Of a stretch of DNA of 64,000 nucleotides, positions 46,762-60,166 are shown one piece after another. Source of the stretch: Aphanocapsa lilacina HA4352-LM1 (GTDB lineage: Bacteria > Cyanobacteriota > Cyanobacteriia > Gloeobacterales > Gloeobacteraceae); the NCBI GenBank assembly GCA_019359725.1, contig JAHHGR010000009.1, positions 1-64,000 on the forward strand, written 5' to 3'. Position numbers and translations under genes: made by a program. Each line of letters opens with the position of its first letter. The stretch's first letter is position 1. The notes beneath the pieces are model-generated. The model saw only the letters and a program-made list of their open reading frames with translations. It made no database searches and was not told the DNA's origin.

Positions 46762-48393
46762 ATGCGCAATCTGCAAGCGGGTGAACCCGCCCTTCGCCGC
46801 GCCCCGGCTCCGCTTCTCTGGCTTGCGGGGACGGTGGCGTGCGCCCTGGCTGTGCCGCTGGTGTATCTATTGGTGCGCAGCGTTGAGGTCGATGGGGCCA
46901 CCTGGAGCAGCCTGCTTGCGACGCAATTGGGGCCGCTCTTGGCCACGACGCTCGCGTTGGCCCTCGCAGTCACCGTCCTGGCTGCCGGTGTGGGCACGGG
47001 GCTGGCCTTTTTGGTCGAGCGCACCGATTTGCCGGCGCGCTCGCTGTGGCGGGTGCTCTGTGCCATGCCGCTGGTGATCCCTCCCTACGTGGGTGCTTTT
47101 TGCTATTTGACCCTGGCAGGACCGCAGGGACTCATCGAGCAGTGGCTTGCAGCCCGGCTCGGGGTGGCGTCGGTGCCGCAGGTGCGGCTCATCGGCTTTC
47201 CGGCCGGAGCGCTGGTCTTGGTACTGACGACCTATCCGTTCGTCTATCTGCTCGCCGGGGCGCAACTGCGCAGCACCGACCGCGGGCTGATCGAGGCGGC
47301 GCACGCCTGTGGCCAGGGGCCGTGGCAGACCTTTCGCCGCGTCACCCTGCCGCTTTTGGCCCCTGCCCTCGGGGCGGGCAGCCTGCTGGTGGCCCTCTAT
47401 GCCATCTCCGACTTTGGGGTGGTGAGCTTGCTGCGGGTCGAAACCTTTACTGCCGCGATTTATCTGCAACTGACCACCCGCTTTGACCGGGCCGGGGCGG
47501 CGGTGCTGAGCGCGGTGCTGGTGGTGATTGCCCTCGGGGTGCTCTGGGCGGAGCAGCGTGCCCAGGGCAGTGGGCGGGTGGCCCAGATGAAAAGCGGCTG
47601 GCGGCCCCCGGCACCCGTGCTGCTCGGTCCCTGGCGCCTACCGGCTCTGCTGGCGGTGGGCACGGTGGTGGGTCTGGCGCTGGTGCTGCCCTTTGCGCTG
47701 TTGGCCGCCTGGACCGTGCAGAGCCTCACCGACCGAAGCGCCCTGGCGGCGGTCTGGACTTCCGCTTATAACAACGTCTGGCAGGCCCTGGCCCACTCGC
47801 TCGCCAGTGCCGCCGCCGCCGCCACCATCGCCACGGTCGCCGCCTTTCCGGTGGCCCTGCTGTGGGTGCGCTATCCGTCGCGGCCGGCCGGCGTGTTCTA
47901 TCGCCTCTCCCAACTCGGTTATGCCCTGCCGGGATTGGTGGTCGCCCTCAGCCTGGTGTTCGTGGGCACCCAGTTTGCCCCCTGGCTCTACGGCACCGTC
48001 GCGATGGTGCTGGTGGCCTATGTGGTCCGCTTTTTGCCCGAGGCGCTGCAGGGGTTGCGCACGGCCCTCGCCCAGCTTTCGCCCACGCTCGAAGAGGCCA
48101 GCCGCTCCCTGGGCTGCTCCCCGATGGCGACCCTGGTGCGGGTGAGCTTTCCGCTGTTGTGGCCGAGTCTCGTCGCCGCCTGGGCGCTGGTGTTTCTGTC
48201 GAGTCTGCGGGAATTGCCCGCCACGCTGCTGCTGCGCCCGGCCGGTTTTGACACGCTGCCCATCCGCATCTGGATTCCGGCCAGCGAATCGGTCTATACC
48301 CACGCCGCCCCGGCGGCCCTGTTGCTGGTGCTCTGCTCGCTCATCCCGCTCGCCTTTTTGTTCGTGCGCGCCCGGACGGAGATGCCCCGGTGA
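46762..48393 (+). CDS. futB: Fe3+ ABC transporter permease (FutB-like)
   Basis: Two-domain permease with duplicated EAA loops. Confidence 0.9.
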   Translation: MRNLQAGEPALRRAPAPLLWLAGTVACALAVPLVYLLVRSVEVDGATWSSLLATQLGPLLATTLALALAVTVLAAGVGTGLAFLVERTDLPARSLWRVLCAMPLVIPPYVGAFCYLTLAGPQGLIEQWLAARLGVASVPQVRLIGFPAGALVLVLTTYPFVYLLAGAQLRSTDRGLIEAAHACGQGPWQTFRRVTLPLLAPALGAGSLLVALYAISDFGVVSLLRVETFTAAIYLQLTTRFDRAGAAVLSAVLVVIALGVLWAEQRAQGSGRVAQMKSGWRPPAPVLLGPWRLPALLAVGTVVGLALVLPFALLAAWTVQSLTDRSALAAVWTSAYNNVWQALAHSLASAAAAATIATVAAFPVALLWVRYPSRPAGVFYRLSQLGYALPGLVVALSLVFVGTQFAPWLYGTVAMVLVAYVVRFLPEALQGLRTALAQLSPTLEEASRSLGCSPMATLVRVSFPLLWPSLVAAWALVFLSSLRELPATLLLRPAGFDTLPIRIWIPASESVYTHAAPAALLLVLCSLIPLAFLFVRARTEMPR

Positions 48394-49424
48394 GCGAACC
48401 GTTGCTGGTGCTCGACCATCTCACCAAAGGCTATACCCGGGGCCAGAGCGCCCTCGCGGGGGTGTCTTTGGCGCTCGAAGCGGGCGAAATTCTGGCGGTG
48501 CTGGGGCCGAGCGGCTGCGGCAAGACGACCTTGCTCAGGCTGGTGGCGGGTTTCGAGGTGCCCGACGCCGGTTCGATTCGCTTTGCGGGGCAGACAATTG
48601 CTGCTGCGGGGTATTGCCTGAACCCTGAGCGGCGCGGCCTCGGCATGGTCTTTCAAGATTTTGCGCTCTTTCCGCATCTGAGTGTCGCTCAAAATATCGG
48701 CTTCGGCCTCAAAAACCCTGCCCCCAAGCGCATCGCCGAGTTGCTCGATCTGGTGGGTTTGTCGGGTGAGCGCGAGCGCTATCCCCACCAGATCTCGGGC
48801 GGCCAACAGCAGCGCGTCGCCCTTGCCCGCGCCCTCGCCCCCGAGCCGCGCCTGGTGTTGCTCGACGAACCGTTCAGCAACCTTGACTACAGCGTGCGCG
48901 TCGCCCTGCGCGAGGAAGTGCGCGCCATCCTCCAGAAGACCCGCACCGCCGCGATTTTTGTTACCCACGACTGCTCGGAGGCGTTGAGCCTCGGGGACCG
49001 CATCGCCGTGCTCAACGGCGGCGCCCTGGAGCAGTGGGACACCCCCGAGCGCCTCTACCGCGCCCCGCGCTCGCGCTTTGTCGCCCGCTTCGTCGGGCGC
49101 GCCAATGTGCTGGCAGCCCGGCGCACCCCCGCAGGCTGGCGGAGCGAACTGGGGATGTTACCCTTCGAACCGGAGGCTGGTGCGGCCGAGGTGGAGATCG
49201 CCGTATACCCGGAGGCGGTGCGCTGCGAACCGGCAGCGGACGGCGCAGCGGTGATCGTGGCGGCCACTTTTTTGGGTCGCGAGTACGGCTACACCCTCAA
49301 GCTGCCCACGGGCGACATCTGGCAGGCCTATCAGGCGGACGCGCATCCTTTGCCGCCAGGCACGCCTGTCCATCTGCACTTCGGCCCACAGGACGCCCAT
49401 GTGCTTCCGCCGCGCCCGATTTGA
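48390..49424 (+). CDS. futC: Fe3+ ABC transporter ATP-binding protein (FutC-like)
   Basis: [42 protein letters not shown]-like tail. Confidence 0.92.
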   Translation: MSEPLLVLDHLTKGYTRGQSALAGVSLALEAGEILAVLGPSGCGKTTLLRLVAGFEVPDAGSIRFAGQTIAAAGYCLNPERRGLGMVFQDFALFPHLSVAQNIGFGLKNPAPKRIAELLDLVGLSGERERYPHQISGGQQQRVALARALAPEPRLVLLDEPFSNLDYSVRVALREEVRAILQKTRTAAIFVTHDCSEALSLGDRIAVLNGGALEQWDTPERLYRAPRSRFVARFVGRANVLAARRTPAGWRSELGMLPFEPEAGAAEVEIAVYPEAVRCEPAADGAAVIVAATFLGREYGYTLKLPTGDIWQAYQADAHPLPPGTPVHLHFGPQDAHVLPPRPI

Positions 49425-49600
49425 AAAATGGCTGTAGGCGCATTCACGACGGCAACCAATTTCCCTACTGAGAGAGGACGTTCTGAAATCGAGTGCGCCC
49501 CGGCTTTGCGGTCCATGCAACGACCAATAAACCAATGCTCAGAACACTTGTGGGTTGCCTGCGCCGCTGACCGGTCGCCTCGATTCGGGGAGACCAAGCC

Positions 49601-50293
49601 ATGGAAGAAGAGCAAGGGTTCTTGGAGTCCGTCGGTGGCTGGCTCGGCGATCGAGCTGAGGATGCCACCGACTGGATGGGCGATGCTGCCGAGGAGGTCG
49701 CCGACGTTGCCGGGGATGCCGTCGAGCAAGTCTCCGACTGGACCGGAGATCGCGTCGAAGGTCTGGCGCAATTGGGCGGCGATGTCTACGGCGGTACCCT
49801 GGAGGCCGGTGGCGAACTGGTGTCGGAGGCGGGCGATCTGTTCGGTTCGGAGGGCCTCGGTGCGTTCGGCGAGGATATGACGGGTGCCGGCCAATCGCTC
49901 GAAGCCGGCTTCGACCAGGTGGGCGAATGGGCCGACAACCGATACGACCGGGGTGGCGAGTTGGCCGACATGGGCCTTGACGCGGTCGGCGAGTGGACCG
50001 ATCAGCGCTACGACCAGGCCGGTGTGGCTACCAATGCGGCTCTGGAGACGGCCGGTGCGCTCGGGGACGACGCGGTGGATACGGCTGGCGAGTACACCGA
50101 CACCGATGATGACGGATACTCCTGGGACGATATTGCCGGCTGGGGGATGAAGGGAGGCTTTGCCGCCGCCGGGGCTGCTCTCGGCGGGCCGGGCGGTGCT
50201 GCCGCCGGGACCGTCGTCGGCCACTACGCTGCGTCGGTGGCCGACGAATTGATCGACGATGTCTTCTACAGCGGCGAGGAGACCACCGGCTAG
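49601..50293 (+). CDS. Acidic repeat-containing hypothetical protein with Gly/Ala-rich C-terminus
   Basis: Recurring DWxGDxxE/AGDxxE-type units; GWGMKGGFAAAGAALGGPGGAAAGTVVGHY. Confidence 0.65.
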   Translation: MEEEQGFLESVGGWLGDRAEDATDWMGDAAEEVADVAGDAVEQVSDWTGDRVEGLAQLGGDVYGGTLEAGGELVSEAGDLFGSEGLGAFGEDMTGAGQSLEAGFDQVGEWADNRYDRGGELADMGLDAVGEWTDQRYDQAGVATNAALETAGALGDDAVDTAGEYTDTDDDGYSWDDIAGWGMKGGFAAAGAALGGPGGAAAGTVVGHYAASVADELIDDVFYSGEETTG

Positions 50294-50301
50294 ACCCTGC
50301 C

Positions 50302-50339
50302 GGTGCCCAGGATGGGGGGCCGACCCCATCCTGGGCACC
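50302..50339. terminator. Perfect 16-bp hairpin between convergent genes
   Basis: GGTGCCCAGGATGGGG-GGCCGA-CCCCATCCTGGGCACC; no U tract. Confidence 0.5.
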
Positions 50340-50363
50340 GAGTCTCTTTAGCGGGAGCAGCGA

Positions 50364-50837
50364 TTATTTGACGAGCGGAATCGTGCCAGTTAAATCGAAG
50401 CGGTTGATCGCATCCAATTGGTCCTCCAGCTGAAAGTAGCGGGCGACGACAGGGGCGGGCAGCGCTGCCCGGAACTTCTGGACGTAGGTCTTTTTGAGCT
50501 TGAGTTCGTCTTCGCGAATTTGCAGAACTTCGTCGATCAACTGTTGGGCTTGTTGCTCGCTGAGGTTTTTGTTTTCGGAGACGGTGTCGAGGATGGGAAT
50601 AAAGCGGTCGTTGAGTTTGAGTACCTCCACCTGGTATTCCCGATACAACGGCCAGAAAACTTCATTGTCTTTCGCGCTGAGCTGCATCGCTTTGATGACC
50701 ACTTGCTGGCGGTCCGTCCTCAGCAGCGAACGGGTCAAAGCGAGATCCGCCTTCATCTGGGCAGCTACAGAACTGCCCAGGACAAAAACCAACCCGAGGG
50801 CCGCCGACAGGGATGCCCATTTTTGCATCTGCATCAT
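50364..50837 (-). CDS. Secreted helical hypothetical protein, tandem paralogue A
   Basis: Signal peptide; VFWPLYREYQVEVLKLNDRF; RYFQLEDQLDAINRFDLTGTIPLVK. Confidence 0.7.
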   Translation of the reverse strand: MMQMQKWASLSAALGLVFVLGSSVAAQMKADLALTRSLLRTDRQQVVIKAMQLSAKDNEVFWPLYREYQVEVLKLNDRFIPILDTVSENKNLSEQQAQQLIDEVLQIREDELKLKKTYVQKFRAALPAPVVARYFQLEDQLDAINRFDLTGTIPLVK

Positions 50838-50862
50838 GTCTCTCCGTTTCGCCTTCGCAGAT

Positions 50863-51345
50863 TTATTTGGCAAGCGGGATCACCGCAGCCAAATAATAAT
50901 TGACGATGGCATCCATTTTGTTTTCGACCTGTGTGATCCTGGCGACTTTCTTGAGGGGCAAGATCTTCTTGAGCTGGGCGACATAGCTGTTGAGCAGCTC
51001 CAATTTCGCCTTCCTGATACTCAAACTGGTGTCGAGCAGTTCCCCGGCTTTCTTATCGGTGAGGCTGTCGCTGTTGTAGAACTTTGCGTACTCTTCGATC
51101 GTTTTTTCAAGCCTTTCTTCGAGGGAATACACACCCGTTTGATACTTTTCGTAGACTGGTAGAAAGGCTTTTTTCTCCGTATCGTTCAATTCAACGTTGG
51201 CCAGGACAATTTGTTGCCGGTTTTTCTGGATTTCTTCGCGGGTCGGCTGCGGCGGCGCGGACTGTTCGCTGAGTTGGGCAGCTAAAGGTGGTGCACCTAC
51301 GGCACCCATCAAGCACAAAGCAAGTATTACCATCTGTTTTTTCAT
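50863..51345 (-). CDS. Secreted helical hypothetical protein, tandem paralogue B
   Basis: Signal peptide; AFLPVYEKYQTGVYSLEERL; ITQVENKMDAIVNYYLAAVIPLAK. Confidence 0.7.
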   Translation of the reverse strand: MKKQMVILALCLMGAVGAPPLAAQLSEQSAPPQPTREEIQKNRQQIVLANVELNDTEKKAFLPVYEKYQTGVYSLEERLEKTIEEYAKFYNSDSLTDKKAGELLDTSLSIRKAKLELLNSYVAQLKKILPLKKVARITQVENKMDAIVNYYLAAVIPLAK

Positions 51346-51465
51346 CGGCCTACATGGCACTCCTTCTGCAAACCGTTACAAAGAATACTCCCTGCTGAAG
51401 GACTGCGCAATACGGACAGGGAGTTATCGGGCGCACTATGATCGAAGGAGTGTTTTTGAGCGGTC

Positions 51466-52512
51466 ATGACCACCCCTTTGCTTGGCCAGAGCGCCGAGGA
51501 ACTGCGCATCTGGGTTGAATCCCAGGGCCAGCCAGCCTACCGCGCCCAACAGTTGCACCGCTGGCTCTACCAGCGGGGGGTGCGCTCGTTGATGGAGATT
51601 ACCGACTGGCCTAAGGCGTGGCGTGAACAGGTGCACTCGGTGCCGGTGGGCCGCTCGCAGGTCGTGCGCGAAAGCTCTGCCCCCGACGGCACGATCAAGT
51701 ACCTGCTGGCCGGGGCCGACGGCGAAACCGTCGAGACCGTGGGTATTCCGTCCGCCGAGCGGCTGACGGTCTGCGTTTCGTCGCAGGTGGGCTGTCCCAT
51801 GGCCTGCCGCTTCTGCGCCACCGGCCAATCCGGTTTTGCCCGCAACCTGGGTGTGCACGAGATCGTCGATCAGGTGCTCACGGTGCAGGAGGGTTTTGGT
51901 CGCCGGGTAAGCCACGTCGTCTTCATGGGCATGGGTGAGCCGCTGTCGAACCTGGGGGCGGTCGTGCAGGCCCTCCGGGTGCTCAATGGCGACATTGGCA
52001 TCGGCCAGCGGCAGATCACCGTCTCAACGGTGGGAGTACCGGGTCAGATCCGGCGGCTTGCGACCCACAAACTGCAGATCACCCTGGCGGTGAGCCTGCA
52101 CGCCCCCAATCAGGCTTTGCGTTTCAAACTCATCCCGACTGCCCAGCACTATCCGATCGAAGAGCTGCTGGAAGACTGCCGCGACTATGTCGAGACGACC
52201 CACCGCCGGGTCAGCTTCGAGTACACGCTACTGGCCAATGTCAACGACGAGCCCCGTCACGCCCGGGAACTGGCGGCGATTTTGCGTGGCTTCCAGTCCC
52301 ATGTCAATTTGATTCCTTACAATCCGATCGAAGGGGCCGAGTACGAGCGGCCGGGCGAGGAACGGGTGCGTGCTTTTGAGCGCGAACTTATCCGCCACAA
52401 AATAGCCGCGAGCGTACGGCAAACCCGCGGTCTAGAGGAAGCAGCGGCCTGCGGCCAACTCAGGCGGCGCAGCCCAACCGGTGTGGTGCGTACCGAAAGT
52501 GCCCGCATCTGA
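51466..52512 (+). CDS. rlmN: 23S rRNA (adenine2503-C2)-methyltransferase RlmN
   Basis: [19 protein letters not shown] radical-SAM CX3CX2[11 protein letters not shown]. Confidence 0.95.
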   Translation: MTTPLLGQSAEELRIWVESQGQPAYRAQQLHRWLYQRGVRSLMEITDWPKAWREQVHSVPVGRSQVVRESSAPDGTIKYLLAGADGETVETVGIPSAERLTVCVSSQVGCPMACRFCATGQSGFARNLGVHEIVDQVLTVQEGFGRRVSHVVFMGMGEPLSNLGAVVQALRVLNGDIGIGQRQITVSTVGVPGQIRRLATHKLQITLAVSLHAPNQALRFKLIPTAQHYPIEELLEDCRDYVETTHRRVSFEYTLLANVNDEPRHARELAAILRGFQSHVNLIPYNPIEGAEYERPGEERVRAFERELIRHKIAASVRQTRGLEEAAACGQLRRRSPTGVVRTESARI

Positions 52513-52661
52513 GGTGCGCCTTGGGCTTGTTGCTCGCAGATGTAGCCGCGGATGGCCTCTTTGAGCACCCAGGAGCGGTCGCGCTCAAATAGCCGCGCCA
52601 GTTCGTCCACCGAGGCGAGCAATCCAGCCTCCACTCTGAAGGTCACCGATTCTTTGGCCAT
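52317..52661 (-). pseudogene. CopG/RHH-type antitoxin-like ORF reading antisense into rlmN
   Basis: MAKESVTFRVEAGLLASVDELARLFERDRSWVLKEAIRGYICEQQ, then C-terminus derived from the rlmN antisense strand. Confidence 0.45.
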
Positions 52662-52691
52662 CGTCCCTGATTGACCGTGACGTGCTTTCAC

Positions 52692-52773
52692 TAGACCTCT
52701 TGCGCGAATGCCAAGATAAACAGCTCAAACCATTGGAAACTCGTTCCGTGATCCAGTTCATGCAAGAGGTCTA
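52692..52773. mobile_element. MITE-like 82-bp element
   Basis: Terminal inverted repeats TAGACCTCTTGC / GCAAGAGGTCTA, extending to 17 bp with two mismatches. Confidence 0.5.
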
Positions 52774-52854
52774 ATAATCCCCGAGAATGGTCTGCGGCTC
52801 GGTGCCGTCGTAGTCTTTGAGCAGTTCGTCGAGGATCTCTTTGCGGATAGTCAT
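52771..52854 (-). mobile_element. N-terminal remnant of an IS256-like transposase
   Basis: MTIRKEILDELLKDYDGTEPQTILGDY* preceded by AGGAGG; truncated exactly at the MITE edge. Confidence 0.45.
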
Positions 52855-52894
52855 CAGCTCCTCCTGTCTGAGAGAGTATGGTATTTTCTTTGCT

Positions 52895-53038
52895 GAGACC
52901 ACTTACACAATTGACTTTACAGACCCGCTGATGGACCGGCTCGGCCGACACGAACAGTTCGAGGATTGGCTTGCACACCTGCGCAAAACCTACAAAGCCA
53001 AGGGCAACTTCATCAAGTTGGTGAACACCAGTTTCTGA
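52895..53038 (+). pseudogene. C-terminal gene remnant (possibly SWIM-zinc-finger protein tail)
   Basis: DPLMDRLGRHEQFEDWLAHLRKTYKAKGNFIKLVNTSF*. Confidence 0.3.
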
Positions 53039-53107
53039 CTGCATCATAAAAATAACCCCGCCCTGGAAGCCAGAACGGGGTTGGATTGAGACTGCGGATT
53101 TACCGGG

Positions 53108-56446
<3,339 letters not shown>

Positions 56447-56598
56447 AGGACAGCAGGGACGCCAAAGGCGCCCGACAGGTTTTCCATCATACTTCAGACG
56501 GAGGACGAACTGCCAGCATTTCGTCCTCGCGGCACTCCCGGGTCCGCGGCCGAGCGGCGACGATCGTTGCGTATAGGACGAGACGAGAGGACACCCGT

Positions 56599-57654
56599 AT
56601 GGTACCTACCATTGCCGACGACAAACGCCTGGCGATTGCCGTCAAACTGGCCGACATCAAGGCCCTTCAGGAGTTGCTGGTCACCATCGAGCAGCGCCTG
56701 GTTACTCTGTCCGAAGACCCGGACATCCGCAAGCGGCTGGGGGACATGCTCGCAGACGACCAGAAAAATCTCACCATCATCGACAACACGATCATCCAGT
56801 ACGGCGTCAAGGGCGAACCGCGCGACACCGTCGTCGAGATGACCGACAAGCTGAACGACCTGATGCAAAGCAGCAAGCTGAGCCTCTATGACAAGTTCAG
56901 CCAACTTGAACTGCTCAAGCACCAGGCGGCGATGGCCGGCATCCTGGTCCACAAAGCGGCCCAGCTGGTCGGCGCCGACATCGATGCGGCCATCGCCCCG
57001 CTCAACACGGTCAACTTCGAGAACCGCGCCCACCAGGAACAGCTCAAGGGCATTCTGGAGGTAATCGGCACGCGCGAACTGACCGGCAAAGAAGCCGACC
57101 AGGGGCTGTGGGCACGGGTGCAAGATTCGCTGGCGGCCCTTTCCGGCGTCTTCGGCTCGGTCATCTCCCACGGCGAGGGCGGTGCGGACATGAAAGTGAC
57201 CGACATTGTGCGCATGGACCACCAGAAGGTCCATATACTGTTCGGCCAGATCCAGGGCACGAACGATCCGGCCAAGAAGTTGGAATTTTTTAAACAGCTC
57301 TACGGCGATCTAAGCGCCCACGCCGAGGCCGAAGACCAGACCTGGTACGCCGACCTCAAGCGCTTCGACGACAGCATCGACAAAGCTGAGTTCGCCTACA
57401 AAGATCAAGACGAACTGGTGGCCCTTCTCGAACAAGTCAAAACCAGCGGCATCGGTTCCGCCGAATTTGACTCGCGCCTGGCCCAGTTGCAGCAGAAGGT
57501 GACCAGCCACGTCAACTACGAGGAGGCCGAGCTTTTTGCCAAGCTGCGCCAGCACTTCAGCGATGAGCAGCTGCGCGAGATGGGCAAACAGTTCCAGATG
57601 GCCAAAAGCCGTTACCAGGACATCCGGCAGCAGCAGATGACCGGCCGTTCGTAA
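56599..57654 (+). CDS. Hemerythrin-domain protein with N-terminal ferritin-like helical domain
   Basis: C-terminal [36 protein letters not shown]. Confidence 0.75.
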   Translation: MVPTIADDKRLAIAVKLADIKALQELLVTIEQRLVTLSEDPDIRKRLGDMLADDQKNLTIIDNTIIQYGVKGEPRDTVVEMTDKLNDLMQSSKLSLYDKFSQLELLKHQAAMAGILVHKAAQLVGADIDAAIAPLNTVNFENRAHQEQLKGILEVIGTRELTGKEADQGLWARVQDSLAALSGVFGSVISHGEGGADMKVTDIVRMDHQKVHILFGQIQGTNDPAKKLEFFKQLYGDLSAHAEAEDQTWYADLKRFDDSIDKAEFAYKDQDELVALLEQVKTSGIGSAEFDSRLAQLQQKVTSHVNYEEAELFAKLRQHFSDEQLREMGKQFQMAKSRYQDIRQQQMTGRS

Positions 57655-57677
57655 AACGTCCGAAACGTTGAACGATA

Positions 57678-57705
57678 GGGGAGGCAGACGGCCTCCCTTT
57701 TTTTA
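57678..57705 (+). terminator. Rho-independent terminator
   Basis: GGGAGGC-AGACG-GCCTCCC followed by T-run. Confidence 0.8.
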
Positions 57706-58623
57706 TTCTTGCGAACTGACCTCGCGCTCGGAGCGCAGTTGCTCAACCAGGGTCTCAAGCTCGCTCGCTTTGACCTGGTAGACCTGGTTGCAGAAGTGGC
57801 AGGTGGCCTCAGCCCCGCCGTCTTTTTCGATCATATCGAGCAGTTCGGCTTCGCCCATCATTTTGAGTGCCCCCAGAACCCGCTGCGGCGAGCAGTGACA
57901 GTGGAAGCGCACCAACTGCACCTCCGGAAAAATTTCGAGGCTCATATCTCCCAGCAGTTCTTCGAGAATCTGGGGGATGCGCTTGCCCGAACGCACCAAG
58001 GGCGTAAAACCTTCTACACTCGCCAGTCGCCGCTCAAGCGTAGCGGCCAGTTCCTCGTCCTCTTGGCCATCGGCACTGGGCATCACCTGCAACAGCAGCC
58101 CGCCGGCCGCGTCCACCCCGTCGGCGCCCACGAACACCCCGAGCATCAGGGCCGAGGCCACCTGCTCGGAGGTGACCAGGTAATGGGTGACATCGTCGCC
58201 GATTTCGCCCGTTACCAGTTCGGTCGTGCCCGAAAACGGGTAGCCATAGCCCAGATCTTTGACCACATAGAGAAAACCGTTCGCTCCCACCGCCCGGCCG
58301 ACGTCGAGCTTGCCCTTGGGGGAAGGGGGCAGTTCCACCTGGGGGTTTTTGACGTAGCCGCGCACGGTGCCGTCGGCCCCGGCGTCCACCAGAATGCCGC
58401 CCAAGGGTCCATCTCCCTGGAGGCGCAGGTTCACCCGCGCCTCGGTCTGTTTGAGGTTGGAGGCAATCAGCAAACCGGCCGCCATCGTTCGCCCCAAAGC
58501 CGCCGTCGCCACATACGAGAGCTTGTGCCGGCCGCGCGCTTCCTCCGTCAGGCGCGTCGAGAGCACGCCCACGGCCCGGATCCTGCCCTCTGCCGCCGTC
58601 GCCCGTACCAGTTGATCCGCCAT
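57703..58623 (-). CDS. hslO: Hsp33 redox-regulated chaperonin
   Basis: CHCSPQRVLGALKMMGEAEL...ATCHFCNQVYQV. Confidence 0.94.
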   Translation of the reverse strand: MADQLVRATAAEGRIRAVGVLSTRLTEEARGRHKLSYVATAALGRTMAAGLLIASNLKQTEARVNLRLQGDGPLGGILVDAGADGTVRGYVKNPQVELPPSPKGKLDVGRAVGANGFLYVVKDLGYGYPFSGTTELVTGEIGDDVTHYLVTSEQVASALMLGVFVGADGVDAAGGLLLQVMPSADGQEDEELAATLERRLASVEGFTPLVRSGKRIPQILEELLGDMSLEIFPEVQLVRFHCHCSPQRVLGALKMMGEAELLDMIEKDGGAEATCHFCNQVYQVKASELETLVEQLRSEREVSSQE

Positions 58624-58676
58624 GAAAATCCTTTACGGAAAGTTACACACTTTCTCTATTGTGCCCTGCCGGGGTA

Positions 58677-59438
58677 TCAAACCGTGCCGCCCAGGTAGGC
58701 GGCGATCACCTGCGGATCCGAGCGCACCTGGGCGGGCTTGCCGTCGGCAATTTTCTGGCCGAAGTTCATGACGACGATGCGGTTGGACAGGCTCATCACC
58801 AGGTTCATATCGTGTTCGATGAGTACCACCGTGACACCGCGGCTCTGAATTTTGCGGATAAGGCCTACCAGCGCACCGGTCTCCCGGGGATTCATGCCGG
58901 CGGCGGGTTCGTCCAGCAGCACCATTCGCGGATCGGTGGCCAGGGCGCGGGCTACCTCCAACCGGCGCTGATCGCCGTAGGGCAGGCGATCGGCGCTCTG
59001 GGAGGCGCAGGCGGTAAGACCCACGAAAGCAAGTTCTGCGTAGGCGCGCTCGGCAATTTGCCGCTCTTCTTCGACTCCTGCTTTGCCCGGGAGGAGGGCG
59101 GACCAGAAGCCGCCGCGGGTGCGACTGTGGCGGCCGATCATCACATTTTCGAGCGCCGTCATGCTGCCAAAAAGGCGGATGTTTTGAAATGTGCGCGCCA
59201 GACCGACCTCGGCAATCTGGTGGGGCTTGAGACCGGTGATTGGCCTGCCTGCGAGGCTTGCATTGCCCTCGCTCGCCTGGTAGATGCCCGTGAGCATGTT
59301 GAAGAGTGTCGTCTTGCCCGCGCCGTTCGGTCCGATCACACTCAAAATTTCGGCAGGCTCGACGCTGAAAGAAACGTTGCTAACGGCCACCAAACCGCCG
59401 AAGCGCTTGGTGAGGTTCTCGACGACAAGCAGAGGCAT
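58677..59438 (-). CDS. LivG-type branched-chain amino acid ABC transporter ATPase
   Basis: LTKRFGGLVAVSNVSF, IGPNGAGKTTLFNMLTG, LARTFQNIRLF. Confidence 0.9.
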   Translation of the reverse strand: MPLLVVENLTKRFGGLVAVSNVSFSVEPAEILSVIGPNGAGKTTLFNMLTGIYQASEGNASLAGRPITGLKPHQIAEVGLARTFQNIRLFGSMTALENVMIGRHSRTRGGFWSALLPGKAGVEEERQIAERAYAELAFVGLTACASQSADRLPYGDQRRLEVARALATDPRMVLLDEPAAGMNPRETGALVGLIRKIQSRGVTVVLIEHDMNLVMSLSNRIVVMNFGQKIADGKPAQVRSDPQVIAAYLGGTV

Positions 59439-59642
59439 GGAGCGGGTATCAGGTGTCAGAGCGTACTGGCACCCGACACCTTATCACTCCTTAGGGGTAC
59501 GGCCGAGGTGCGATACTGTTGGCGAAATATTTTGCAACGCCGCGCTCCTGCCGAACCGTGCCATGCTTGCTGCGAGGGCGGCCTGGATCGATTGCCGCAT
59601 CCGTCACGTCGAGCCTGTGATCAGGTATTGTCGAGGGTAGGA

Positions 59643-59960
59643 TTAAGCGGATGCACTTTCGCTTGGCTTTGCCCAATCGTGGTCGCGCAAATAGGCTTCC
59701 AAGTCGGTTGGTTCAGGAAAATCGCGTTTCAACTTCACCAAATCCGCTCCGTAGCCGACCTTCTCAAACCAGCGATACATCGTGGTCATTGCCTCACCGG
59801 CTTGCTGCTCGAACGCTTCAAAAGGAATTTGTTGGTATGCGACCTGTTTTCCCATAACGCGCCTGAACGCGGCAGCGACTTCCGTCATCGTCAGATCCAC
59901 GCTTGCCACTTCCTCTGTAAACTGGTTAGCTAACCAAGGTTGCGAGTTTGCATGACGGTC
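59643..59960 (-). pseudogene. C-terminal fragment of NmrA-like NAD(P)-binding protein
   Basis: VDLTMTEVAAAFRRVMGKQVAYQQIPFEAFEQQAGEAMTTMYRWFEKVGYGADLVKLK; no Rossmann N-terminus in the window. Confidence 0.55.
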
Positions 59961-60166
59961 GTGAAGCAGGTGATGTGCTGCGCTCACGGTGACTCTCTGC
60001 TGTCGTTGTACCAAAAATCTCAGCCTCAACCGTCGCACTAAGGTTCGATGTTGAGGTTGAGGTGAAACGCATTGGCCGGGTCGAACCGGCCTCTGATCTC
60101 CCCCTGGGTGCCCATATAGAAAGAGATGACTCCTGAAACTAATCACTCACTCCAGGAGTCCGAACG

